The notes under the pieces: generated by a model
Database searches by the model: none
Seen by the model: only the letters and a program-made list of their open reading frames with translations
What the model was told of the DNA's origin: nothing
Origin: an uncultured Eubacteriales bacterium
Lineage (GTDB): Bacteria; Bacillota; Clostridia; Oscillospirales; UBA644
Direction of reading: 5' to 3'
Assembly (NCBI GenBank): GCA_934454405.1
Contig: CAKSFN010000001.1
Coordinates: 1 to 64,000, forward strand
Length of the DNA stretch: 64,000 nt
Program-made: the position numbers and the translations under genes
In this document: positions 49,905 to 58,141 of the stretch, in pieces
Position numbering within the stretch: position 1 is the first letter of the stretch
Layout: each line of letters opens with the position of its first letter

Positions 49905-52361
49905 ATGAGCTGCGCCGCGTGCGGAGCGCGCGTTGAAAAGGCGGTTTCCTCGCTTAAAGACGTAGATGTGTGCAGCGTTAATCTGCTGACGAATTCAATG
50001 ACCGTTTCGGGAACGGCGACGGAGGATGAGATAGTTTCCGCCGTTGCCGCCGCGGGCTACGGAGCCTCGAAGGTCGGCGCCGAAAGCGGCGGTTCGCCCT
50101 CAAGAGACGCTCTCAAAGACGAAGAAACGCCGAAATTGCGAAAAAGATTGTTTGTTTCTCTCGGCTTTCTCGTCGTTCTGATGTATTTTTCGATGGGGCA
50201 CATGATAGGGCTTCCGCAGCCCCGGATCATAGAGGAGCACGCCGCCGTCGGCGGTCTTATCCAGCTTTTGCTGACGGCTGTTATTATGGTCATAAACCAA
50301 AAATTCTTTATCGGCGGCGTAAAAGGGCTTATTCACCGCGCGCCCAATATGGACACGCTCGTTTCTCTCGGCGCGGCGGCGTCATTCGGTTACAGCGTAT
50401 ATGTTTTGTTCAGGATGATAGTTTTTCCCGATGAAGCCATGCGCCTGTATATGAACGAGATGTATTTCGAGTCCGCCGCGATGATACTGACATTGATAAC
50501 GCTCGGCAAAATGCTTGAAAGCTACTCAAAGGGCAAAACGACAAACGCTATCAGGGGACTTATGGAGCTTGCGCCGAGAACAGCGACGCTTCTCGTTGAC
50601 GGCAAAGAAAAAACCGTCCCCGCCGAAACTGTCAAAAAAGGTGATATATTCATCGTCAGACCGGGCGAAAGCATTCCCGTTGACGGAATTGTTATCGAGG
50701 GGCACAGCGCCGTTGACGAGTCTGCGCTGACGGGCGAAAGTGTTCCCGTTGACAAGGGCGTTTCCTCTTCCGTTTCCGCGGCAACGGTCAACCGCTCGGG
50801 CTTCATCAAGTGCGAAGCCACCCGCGTCGGCGAGGATACGACGCTTTCTCAGATAATAAAGACGGTCAGCGACGCGGCGGCGGGAAAAGCGCCTATCGCG
50901 AAGACTGCGGATAAGGTTTCGGGCGTATTCGTCCCCGTCGTTATCGCCGTTGCGGCGGTTACGCTTGCCGTATGGCTGCTGGCGGGCAGGGATGTCGGTT
51001 TTTCGATAGCAAGGGCTGTTTCGGTGCTTGTCATAAGCTGTCCCTGCGCTCTCGGACTTGCGACTCCCGTCGCGATTATGGTCGGCAGCGGCGTCGGCGC
51101 GCGTCACGGGATTCTTTTTAAGACCGCGGAGGCTCTTGAACAGACGGGCAAGGTCAAAACCGTCGTGCTTGACAAAACGGGAACGGTGACGCGCGGAGAA
51201 CCCGAGGTCTGCGATATTGTTCCGTGTCCCGGAACGGACGCTTCCTTGCTGCTTTCCGATGCGGTGACGCTTGAAAGCAAGAGCGAGCATCCGCTGGCAA
51301 AGGCGGTTATGAGATACGGCGAAGAAAAAGGCGTCGCGGCTCGCGAATCGACGGATTTCGAAGCGGTCGCGGGCAACGGTCTGACCGCGATTGCGGACGG
51401 AAAGACGATATTCGGCGGCAAACGCGAATTTATAGAAAGCAAAGCGTTTGTTCCCGAAGATATGAAGGCAAAAGCCGACGAGCTTGCCTCTGCCGGAAAA
51501 ACGCCGCTGTTTTTCGCCTGTGAAAACAGTCTGCGCGGCATAATCGCCGTGGCGGACAGGATAAAGCCCGACAGCGCCGAAGCTGTTGCCGCTCTCCGAA
51601 AATCGGGCGTTCGCGTTGTTATGCTGACGGGCGACAATGAGCGCGCCGCGCGTGAGATAGGCAGGCAGGCGGGCGTGGACGAGGTCATCGCGAATGTTCT
51701 GCCTGCGGAAAAAGAGGCTGTCATAACCCGTCTGAAAAAGGATGGCGGTGTCGCAATGGTCGGCGACGGCATAAACGATGCGCCGGCTCTCACCGCAGCG
51801 GATATAGGGATAGCCATCGGCGCAGGCACGGACATAGCCATCGACGCCGCCGACGCGGTTTTGATGAACAGCTCCCTTTCGGATGTCCCGAAAGCGATAA
51901 AGCTGAGCCGCGCAACGCTGCGAAATATAAAAGAAAATCTGTTTTGGGCGTTTATTTACAACGCGGCGGGCATTCCCCTCGCGGCGGGCGTTTTCATCTC
52001 GTTTCTCGGATGGGAGCTGAACCCGATGTTCGGCGCGGCGGCAATGAGCCTTTCGAGCTTCTGCGTCGTTATGAACGCGCTCCGGCTTAATCTGATAAAG
52101 CTCGGTTCTCCGGTTCATTCGGCAGAACCTGAAAATAATCCCGAAAAGGAGACGGTATATATGAAAAAAGTATTCAAAGTAAAAGGTATGATGTGCCCGC
52201 ATTGCGAGGCGCGTGTTAAAGCGAGCGTCGAGAGCCTGCCGCAGGTTTGCTCCGCTGTCGCGGATCATGAGTCCGGCACCGTAACCGTGACGCTGACCGA
52301 AGCCATCGCCGATGAAGCGATAGAACAGGCGATAACCTCGCAGGGATACGAAGTCGTCTGA
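49905..52361 (+). CDS. copA: Copper-exporting P1B-type ATPase CopA with C-terminal CopZ-like domain
   Basis: A copper-exporting ATPase of 818 residues from the ATG at 49905. It has an N-terminal heavy-metal domain (GMSCAAC, CxxC), eight membrane segments, the CPC metal site in ISCPCALGLATP, the phosphorylation motif DKTGT and the hinge GDGINDAPAL. The C-terminus carries a second heavy-metal domain, KVKGMMCPHCEARVKASV. The family N-terminus would need the six residues before the ATG: EKYNIT is encoded directly upstream, preceded by ACG (49881) where ATG is expected, so the true start is uncertain. A palindromic operator overlaps the promoter. The C-terminal domain has its own ribosome site and ATG. 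Confidence 0.95.
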   Translation: MSCAACGARVEKAVSSLKDVDVCSVNLLTNSMTVSGTATEDEIVSAVAAAGYGASKVGAESGGSPSRDALKDEETPKLRKRLFVSLGFLVVLMYFSMGHMIGLPQPRIIEEHAAVGGLIQLLLTAVIMVINQKFFIGGVKGLIHRAPNMDTLVSLGAAASFGYSVYVLFRMIVFPDEAMRLYMNEMYFESAAMILTLITLGKMLESYSKGKTTNAIRGLMELAPRTATLLVDGKEKTVPAETVKKGDIFIVRPGESIPVDGIVIEGHSAVDESALTGESVPVDKGVSSSVSAATVNRSGFIKCEATRVGEDTTLSQIIKTVSDAAAGKAPIAKTADKVSGVFVPVVIAVAAVTLAVWLLAGRDVGFSIARAVSVLVISCPCALGLATPVAIMVGSGVGARHGILFKTAEALEQTGKVKTVVLDKTGTVTRGEPEVCDIVPCPGTDASLLLSDAVTLESKSEHPLAKAVMRYGEEKGVAARESTDFEAVAGNGLTAIADGKTIFGGKREFIESKAFVPEDMKAKADELASAGKTPLFFACENSLRGIIAVADRIKPDSAEAVAALRKSGVRVVMLTGDNERAAREIGRQAGVDEVIANVLPAEKEAVITRLKKDGGVAMVGDGINDAPALTAADIGIAIGAGTDIAIDAADAVLMNSSLSDVPKAIKLSRATLRNIKENLFWAFIYNAAGIPLAAGVFISFLGWELNPMFGAAAMSLSSFCVVMNALRLNLIKLGSPVHSAEPENNPEKETVYMKKVFKVKGMMCPHCEARVKASVESLPQVCSAVADHESGTVTVTLTEAIADEAIEQAITSQGYEVV
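52146..52163 (+). other. Internal ribosome site and ATG for a CopZ-like chaperone
   Basis: Inside copA, AAGGAG (52146-52151) lies nine bases before an in-frame ATG at 52161. Translation from there would give a free 66-residue protein beginning MKKVFKVKGMMCPHC, the length and layout of CopZ. The join in CopA (PEKETVY before MKKVF) looks like a former gene boundary without a stop codon. Whether it is used is unknown. Confidence 0.4.
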
Positions 52362-52423
52362 ATTTTCCGAATAAAAAGAGAACGGTAAGAAGTGCAGGGG
52401 TATATCCCTCTGATGCGTAAAAA

Positions 52424-52684
52424 AGGGGACGTAAAAAAAGCCCAGACCGCAAAAAAGGCTGAAAAATACAAAAAAAGCAACGGCTTAAAAGATAAACAAA
52501 ACGACTCAAAACAGCAATTTTTGTGTTTTCCATAAAATAAGGTTTTAATACGCCTTTTTTGCTACGGGCGAATCTCACCTCTCGATGTATAAACATACAT
52601 CTTCGGGTTCGATTCACCCATTCTGAACATTTTTTCCTATCCCCAAAGGGGCTGTAAAAAAACGCAAGTTTTTTTACAGCCCCT
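52424..52684 (-). repeat. 261-bp structured repeat, copy B
   Basis: Inverted copy of the element at 28438-28698, same length. Read on the minus strand it has the complete end hairpin at 52648-52683, the outer core stem GGGTGAATC/GATTCGCCC and an inner hairpin GATGTAT-GTTT-ATACATC. In copy A the inner stem is CGTAC-ATAG-GTACG: the bases differ but pairing is kept. It fills most of the gap between copA and the lipoprotein gene, and its end hairpin is placed to terminate the lipoprotein transcript. Confidence 0.75.
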
Positions 52685-52700
52685 TAAACTTTTCGGAGAT

Positions 52701-53549
52701 TTAATAGAATATTTCTCTCAAAGACAGGTTTGTTCCGTTTATGCGAAGCGAAAGCGTCGTTCTTTTAACAACGGCCGCTCCTCCCGCCGAATAATCCGTC
52801 CATTTCTCGGTCACCGTCGCGGAAACCGTGTAATTCTCCGCGTCGAACGTCACGGATTCCACCGTGTAATGGTCAAGGCTTGCCGCGCCGTCGTTGCCCG
52901 AGGAAGACGGAATAAGATAATATCCGCTCTTTGTATATCCGCTCTCAATCGAACCCGAAAACGAAAATCTGCCGCCGCCGAAGATCTCGTTCACCGCCTG
53001 TTGCAGCGTTGAAACTTTTACTGCGGAAAACGTCGTTGTCTGTGACGCCGCGGAAATATACTGCGCTTCCGCTTCGGTCAGGATTCCGCTTTCAGACGTA
53101 TCCTTTCCGTTTTCAATCGTCACCTGCGTTCCGCCTTTATACAGCTTTGCTTCAAGGAAGCTCGGCGCTTTGTAGGAGCCGTTTGAATCTCTTCTCGGGA
53201 ACACGCTGCCGTACTGCGACGGGCTTGTGATGTTCATTTCCTTAAAACGGTAGATGTCGTATTTCCCGTAAACCATATTGACGTAGTTTTTAACGTCCTC
53301 TTCCGACACGGGCCAATCCTGTTCTATCGCGCCCGTTGTCGGCTCTCCGTCCGTTGTGGTTTCCGTTTGGGAGGGCTGCGTTTCGCTTCCGTTTTCCGTC
53401 TCGGGCGGAAGATTTGTCTCAGGGTGCGATGAAGGCTGCTCCTGCGTTGTCGTCGGAACGGACGGTTTTTTGTCGGAGTCGTCTCCGCACGCCGCCAAAA
53501 CCGTCAGACAAAGAGCTGCGCAAAGAATAGCTGTAACAATTTTTTTCAT
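52701..53549 (-). CDS. Lipoprotein of unknown function
   Basis: A 282-residue lipoprotein with lipobox LAAC (Cys near residue 21), then a Thr/Pro/Glu/Gln-rich linker of about 55 residues (QPSQTETTTDGEPTTG) and a globular domain from about 80. That part includes YGKYDIYRFKEMNITSPSQY and ends in three beta-type segments (VESVTFDAENYTVSATVTEKW, TTLSLRINGTNLSLREIFY). I do not recognise a family. It would sit outside the membrane, held off by the linker. Own promoter 39-67 bases upstream. Confidence 0.65.
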   Translation of the reverse strand: MKKIVTAILCAALCLTVLAACGDDSDKKPSVPTTTQEQPSSHPETNLPPETENGSETQPSQTETTTDGEPTTGAIEQDWPVSEEDVKNYVNMVYGKYDIYRFKEMNITSPSQYGSVFPRRDSNGSYKAPSFLEAKLYKGGTQVTIENGKDTSESGILTEAEAQYISAASQTTTFSAVKVSTLQQAVNEIFGGGRFSFSGSIESGYTKSGYYLIPSSSGNDGAASLDHYTVESVTFDAENYTVSATVTEKWTDYSAGGAAVVKRTTLSLRINGTNLSLREIFY

Positions 53550-53587
53550 AATATGACTCTCCTTTCTCTTTTTCGGAGTTCGCCTGT

Positions 53588-53616
53588 ATTATATTATGAA
53601 TATTCCGAAATGTCAA
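53588..53616 (-). promoter_or_regulatory. Sigma-A promoter of the lipoprotein gene
   Basis: TTGACA (53611-53616) and TATAAT (53588-53593) on the minus strand, 17-base spacer. Confidence 0.8.
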
Positions 53617-53671
53617 TACTTTTCATATTAAAGTTGCTTGTCTGCGTGTATAAGTTCGGAATTGAAAGTAA

Positions 53672-53736
53672 AAAACCGAATTAAAAAAAGGGAGCGTAAA
53701 AAAACAAGCGTTTATTTACGGCTCCCGTTCGGTTTT
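53672..53736. terminator. clpX terminator (GGGAGC hairpin)
   Basis: GGGAGC-GTAAA and TTTAC-GGCTCCC form the inner stem; AAACCGAA and TTCGGTTT extend it outside. It lies just after the clpX stop. Related to the GGAGCCGT hairpin at 10744. Confidence 0.65.
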
Positions 53737-53746
53737 ATATTTAATG

Positions 53747-54979
53747 TCAGCGTTCAACGACAGGCGCGGCCTTGTCCGTGATGCATTCCGGCGTCACGAT
53801 AACCTTTTTTATCGTCTTGTCCGACGGAACGTCGAACATTATTCTTGTTATCGCTCCCTCGACGATTGAACGGAGCCCTCTTGCGCCCGTGTTTCGCTCC
53901 GCCGCTCTGCGCGCTATCGCGTCTATCGCCTCGTCGGTGAATTCAAGCGTTACGCCGTCCATCGCCAAAAGCGCTTTGTACTGCCTTATCAGCGAATTTT
54001 TCGGCTCGGTGAGTATCTTTTTCAGAGCTTCCGCGTCAAGCTTATCAACCGTTACAACGTCGGGAATCCTTCCCACAAGTTCGGGTATGAGCCCGTATTT
54101 TATCAGGTCGTGCGCTTCGCACTTTCGCAGGTAATAGGACGAATCCTCTTCTTTTTTGCTCTTTATATCGGAACCGAAGCCTATCGTGTTGCCCGAAAGC
54201 CTTTTCTGAATGATTTTGTCAAGCCCTTCGAACGCGCCGCCGCAGATAAACAGGATATTCTGAGTGTTGACCTGAATACATTCCTGATTTGGGTGCTTTC
54301 TGCCTCCCTGCGGGGGTACATTTGCCACCGTGCCTTCGAGAATTTTCAGAAGCGCCTGCTGAACGCCTTCGCCCGAAACGTCCCGGGTGATGGACGGGTT
54401 TTCGCTCTTGCGCGTTATCTTGTCTATCTCGTCAACGTAGATTATGCCGTATTCCGCAGTGTCCGTGTCCATATCCGCGGCCTGAAGAAGCCGTAAGAGT
54501 ATATTCTCCACATCTTCTCCCACATAGCCCGCTTCTGTCAGCGTCGTGGCGTCCGCGATCGCAAAAGGAACATTCAGAGTTTTTGCAAGTATCTGCGCCA
54601 TCAGCGTTTTTCCGCTGCCCGTGGGACCGAGAACGAGAACGTTGGATTTTTGTATCTCAACGTCTTCATCGTGAGGGTCGCGCTTTGAAAATACGCGCTT
54701 ATAGTGGTTGTAGACCGCGACGGAAAGCATTATCTTCGCTTCGTCCTGCCCGATAACATATTCGTCGAGAACCGCTTTGATTTCCGCGGGTGTTTTTATC
54801 TCAATCTTCTTTTTCTTTGCCTCGGACTTTGCCTTTTTGAAGCCTTTCAGATATTCTCCGCAGATCTCAACGCACTCGTCGCAGATATACACGCCCTCGT
54901 ACATGCTCGGGATAAAACGCCTTTTTCCGTCGTCGTCCGTCGCACCGCAAAAGGCGCATTGCTTTTTTTCTTCTGCCAT
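53747..54979 (-). CDS. clpX: ClpX, ATPase subunit of ClpXP protease
   Basis: A 410-residue AAA+ unfoldase. The N-terminal zinc domain is CAFCGATDDDG with CDECVEICGEYL (residues 8-43). Walker A is GPTGSGKT, Walker B is IIYVDEIDK, and the IGF loop that docks ClpP is present in NTIGFGSD. It follows clpP after 19 bases and belongs to the tig-clpP-clpX operon. Confidence 0.97.
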   Translation of the reverse strand: MAEEKKQCAFCGATDDDGKRRFIPSMYEGVYICDECVEICGEYLKGFKKAKSEAKKKKIEIKTPAEIKAVLDEYVIGQDEAKIMLSVAVYNHYKRVFSKRDPHDEDVEIQKSNVLVLGPTGSGKTLMAQILAKTLNVPFAIADATTLTEAGYVGEDVENILLRLLQAADMDTDTAEYGIIYVDEIDKITRKSENPSITRDVSGEGVQQALLKILEGTVANVPPQGGRKHPNQECIQVNTQNILFICGGAFEGLDKIIQKRLSGNTIGFGSDIKSKKEEDSSYYLRKCEAHDLIKYGLIPELVGRIPDVVTVDKLDAEALKKILTEPKNSLIRQYKALLAMDGVTLEFTDEAIDAIARRAAERNTGARGLRSIVEGAITRIMFDVPSDKTIKKVIVTPECITDKAAPVVER

Positions 54980-54998
54980 ATACCGTTACCTTTCGGGG

Positions 54999-55583
54999 TT
55001 ATCTTTTTGTTACGACCTTGTCGATAAGACCGTATTCGCAAGCCGCCTGCGCCGTCATAAAATTATCCCTGTCTGTGTCTTTTTCAATGATTTTGAGCGG
55101 TTTGCCCGTGTTTTCGGCAAGGATTCTGTTGAGATCCGCCTTTATGCGGAGAATGTTGTCGGCGTGAATCTTGATATCCGTCGCCTGTCCCTGAAAGCCG
55201 CCGAGAGGCTGGTGGATCATTATCTCGCTGTTCGGAAGCGAATAGCGCTTGCCCTTCGCGCCGCTTGAAAGCAGGAACGCGCCCATGCTCGCCGCAAGTC
55301 CTATGCAGGTCGTGCTGACGTCGCACTTGATGTAATTCATCGTGTCATAAATAGCCATACCCGCGGTAACGCTGCCGCCGGGGCTGTTGATGTAAAGGTA
55401 AATATCCTTGTCGGGATCGACGGATTCCAGATAAAGCAGCTGCGCAACGACGAGATTTGCCGTGGTGTCGTTTATTTCGTCCGTCAAAAATATGATTCTG
55501 TCGTTCAGAAGACGCGAGAATATATCGTAAGATCTTTCGCCTCTGGAAGTCTGTTCAACGACATAGGGTACCAAATTGCTCAT
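54999..55583 (-). CDS. clpP: ClpP protease subunit
   Basis: A 194-residue serine peptidase. The catalytic Ser is in GLAASMGAFLLSSG, His in MIHQPLGG, and Asp in the C-terminal part before the AACEYGLIDKV end. GAGGAGCG precedes the ATG (MSNLVPYVVE). It forms the proteolytic chamber used by ClpX, encoded immediately downstream. Confidence 0.97.
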   Translation of the reverse strand: MSNLVPYVVEQTSRGERSYDIFSRLLNDRIIFLTDEINDTTANLVVAQLLYLESVDPDKDIYLYINSPGGSVTAGMAIYDTMNYIKCDVSTTCIGLAASMGAFLLSSGAKGKRYSLPNSEIMIHQPLGGFQGQATDIKIHADNILRIKADLNRILAENTGKPLKIIEKDTDRDNFMTAQAACEYGLIDKVVTKR

Positions 55584-55674
55584 TTTTCGCTCCTCCTCGG
55601 ATTGATTTTTTTGAAAACGCAGGGGAAAGCCACTCGTGACCTCCCCCTCCGATTATACGCTTGCGCGCAACCGA

Positions 55675-57207
55675 TTATTCCTTGTCGGCCTTTTCGGTTG
55701 TCTTTTTCGCCGCAGTCTTTTTTGCCGCGGGCTTCTTTTCGGCTGTTTCGCCGTCCGCCTTCTTCGCGGTCGTCTTCTTTGCCGCGGGCTTCTTTTCGGC
55801 TGTTGCGCCGTCCGCCTTCTTCGCGGTCGTCTTCTTTGCCGCAGGCTTCTTCTCGGCTGTTTCGCCGTCCGCCTCCTTCGCGGTCGTCTTCTTTGCTGCA
55901 GGCTTTTTCGCGGGCTTCGCGTCCGTTTTTTCCTCTGTTATTTCAGCCGCGTTCTTAACCGCCTCGAAAGCCTTGCGAACAACAAGATCTTTCGTGATGC
56001 TTTCGGTCAGATAATCGGACTTGATCTTTTCGACCTCTGCGCCGTAAGCCTTTGCGAGCTTATCGTATTCCTCGTCGATGTCCGCCTCGTCCACGATAAC
56101 TTTTTCCTCCGCCGCGATCTTTTCAAGCGCAAGACGGTCTTTAACGTCGCGAACCGCGCCGTCTTTGAACATTTCTCTCATCTGCTCAACGGTGGAGTTC
56201 ATATATTTTGCGTAAGTGTCAAGGCTGAGTCCCTGACTTCTGAGTCTCTGGTCAAAGGACTGCATCTGATAATCTATCTCGGACTCATACATACATTCGG
56301 GGATTTCGCCCTCGACAAGTTCGGCAAGCTTATCGGATATCTGCGCGTCGAGATCGGCTTCCGCCGCCTCTTCTTTTCTCTTTGCTATCTTGCTCTTTAT
56401 ATCTTCGGTGAACTCTGCAAGAGTATCGAATTCGGAAACGTCCTTTGCAAAATCGTCGTCGAGAACGGGAAGCTCTTCAACTTTGATTTCGTGAAGTTTA
56501 ACCTTGAACACAGCCGCCTTGCCTTTGAGGTCCTCGGTGTATTCTTCGGGGAAGGTGACGTTTACGTCGAACTCGTCGCCGATGTTTTTGCCGACTATCT
56601 GATCTTCAAAGCCGGGAATAAAGCTGCCGGAGCCGAGTCTGAGAGCGTAGCCCTCGGCTTTTCCGCCGTCGAACGCCTTGCCGTCAACGAAGCCTTCAAA
56701 GTCTATCGTTACGGTGTCGCCGTTCTGCGCCGCTCTGTCGTCAACGTCGATAAGACGCGCCTGCTGTTTCTGATAGTCCGCAAGCTCTTTCGCAACGTCA
56801 GCTTCGGTAACTTCAACGGATTTCTTGGTCAGTTTAAGACCTTTGTAGCCCTTGATCTCTATCTCGGGCTTAACCGTAACGGTCGCCTTGAAGCGGAAGC
56901 CGTTTTCGCCCACTTCGAGGATCTCGACGTTCGCTCTGTCCACCGGCTCTAACTTTGCTTCTTCAACAGCCGCCTTGTACGCCTCGGGATAAACCTCTTC
57001 CATCGCGTCGTCATAGAAAACGCCCGCGCCGTACATTCTTTCGACCATTTTTCTTGGCGCCTTGCCCTTGCGGAAGCCGGGAACGTTGAGTTTTTTCACG
57101 TTCTTTCTGTAAGATTTTTCAACTGCCGCTTCGAACTCTTCTGCGGGAACGCTGATTTCGAGTTCAACGACGTTTTTTTCTTTGTTGGTAACTTTTTCAA
57201 GTTTCAT
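55675..57207 (-). CDS. tig: Trigger factor with Lys/Ala-rich repeat tail
   Basis: A 510-residue trigger factor, longer than the usual 430. The N-terminal ribosome-binding domain shows GFRKGKAP (residues 45-52), the PPIase domain includes DTVTIDFEGFVDGKAFDGG, and the helical chaperone domain follows to about 424. The extra C-terminal 86 residues are lysine and alanine rich and contain a 19-residue unit, KPAAKKTTAKKADGETAEK, repeated three and a half times (57-bp DNA repeats, 55682-55905). Such tails bind nucleic acids or RNA in histone-H1-like proteins; here this is inference. The gene opens the tig-clpP-clpX operon, with a promoter at 57244-57272. Confidence 0.95.
   Translation of the reverse strand: MKLEKVTNKEKNVVELEISVPAEEFEAAVEKSYRKNVKKLNVPGFRKGKAPRKMVERMYGAGVFYDDAMEEVYPEAYKAAVEEAKLEPVDRANVEILEVGENGFRFKATVTVKPEIEIKGYKGLKLTKKSVEVTEADVAKELADYQKQQARLIDVDDRAAQNGDTVTIDFEGFVDGKAFDGGKAEGYALRLGSGSFIPGFEDQIVGKNIGDEFDVNVTFPEEYTEDLKGKAAVFKVKLHEIKVEELPVLDDDFAKDVSEFDTLAEFTEDIKSKIAKRKEEAAEADLDAQISDKLAELVEGEIPECMYESEIDYQMQSFDQRLRSQGLSLDTYAKYMNSTVEQMREMFKDGAVRDVKDRLALEKIAAEEKVIVDEADIDEEYDKLAKAYGAEVEKIKSDYLTESITKDLVVRKAFEAVKNAAEITEEKTDAKPAKKPAAKKTTAKEADGETAEKKPAAKKTTAKKADGATAEKKPAAKKTTAKKADGETAEKKPAAKKTAAKKTTEKADKE
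55682..55905. repeat. 57-bp tandem repeats in tig
   Basis: Three and a half in-frame copies of a 57-base unit that encode the Lys/Ala-rich tail of trigger factor. The third-codon positions vary between copies. Confidence 0.8.
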
Positions 57208-57243
57208 GTTGACCTTGTCTCCTATTTTTTCACATTTACAGGG

Positions 57244-57272
57244 ATTATATCACAATTAAAATATAAAAGCAA
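57244..57272 (-). promoter_or_regulatory. Promoter of the tig-clpP-clpX operon
   Basis: TTGCTT (57267-57272) and TATAAT (57244-57249) on the minus strand, 17-base spacer. Confidence 0.65.
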
Positions 57273-57321
57273 TACTATATATATTTATTTTGAAAAAGGT
57301 TTGAAGTTTTGCCTACTGCGG

Positions 57322-58140
57322 TCATATTTCCTGCCTGCGGAAGAAAAGGTTGCCGAGCAGATATGCCAAAACGAGGTAAACAACGGCGACGGCAACGGCT
57401 CTTATCGCGATTTCGGACGTAAGCCCGTTTGAAGATCCGTTCAAAATGTCGAAAATATTCATATCAGAGGGCGAGGTTGCCTGAACCTCCGAAAGCGAAC
57501 CGGAGATCCAGTAATGCGCGAGCTTGAACCTGTCGTTGTCTATGACGGAATCCGTGACGGTGAGAAGCAAACTCAAAAACGACGGCGCAAAGATGCCGAG
57601 CGCTATGGCTCCTCCCGTTTTTTTGATAGTCTTTGAAAGCGTGAACAGCACCGCGGTCAGCGACAGCGTCAGCAAAAGCTGGAGCAGCGCGGCTTTGACC
57701 GTTTCGGCTTCAAGCTTTCCCACTTCCCAGAAAAGACTTCCGAAAATAAATGCCGATGCGGTCGCCGCGGCAAAAATCAGAAACGCCGACGTCAGTGCCG
57801 CAACAAATTCCGCAGTGAATATCTTGCAGCGCGAAAAGCCTGTCGCAGTCACCGTTTTAAGCGTTCCGCGCGAATATTCGGAACAAACGAATATGCTTGT
57901 AACCACCGCGACTATCAGCGAAACGCTGCCGTTTGACGACGCGTCGCGCAATGCGTTCGCGCCCGAGTATTTTATCCCGAAAAGGGAATATATCTGCATA
58001 TCGACGGAGCTCATCGCAAGCTCTATCAGTTTTATCGAGCCCAGCGAAAGAAACACGAGCGCCGCCGAGACCGCCATAAAAATTATAAAGGTTTTTTGCC
58101 TGAAAAGGCGTCTGTACTCAAATTTTAAAAGTTTTGACAT
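57322..58140 (-). CDS. ABC-2 type transporter permease
   Basis: A 272-residue permease with six membrane segments, the first near residue 20 after the motif FEYRRLFRQKTF and the last at about 240-260. The layout is that of ABC-2 permeases paired with a single ATPase. I chose the ATG at 58140 (MSKLLKFEY) because it follows the ATPase stop as TGAGATG and the upstream extension lies inside the ATPase gene. The substrate is unknown; drugs, lantibiotic-like peptides or lipids are typical. Confidence 0.85.
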   Translation of the reverse strand: MSKLLKFEYRRLFRQKTFIIFMAVSAALVFLSLGSIKLIELAMSSVDMQIYSLFGIKYSGANALRDASSNGSVSLIVAVVTSIFVCSEYSRGTLKTVTATGFSRCKIFTAEFVAALTSAFLIFAAATASAFIFGSLFWEVGKLEAETVKAALLQLLLTLSLTAVLFTLSKTIKKTGGAIALGIFAPSFLSLLLTVTDSVIDNDRFKLAHYWISGSLSEVQATSPSDMNIFDILNGSSNGLTSEIAIRAVAVAVVYLVLAYLLGNLFFRRQEI

Positions 58141-58141
58141 C

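Noticed and set aside
52602..52621. tRNA T-arm-like sequence (GGGTTCGATTCACCC) in copy B of the repeat
   Set aside because: The stem does not pair as a T-arm, there is no acceptor or anticodon arm around it, and copy A has a different sequence in the same place.
55682..55905. CRISPR-like tandem repeats
   Set aside because: The 57-bp units are contiguous, in frame and coding in tig, without spacers.
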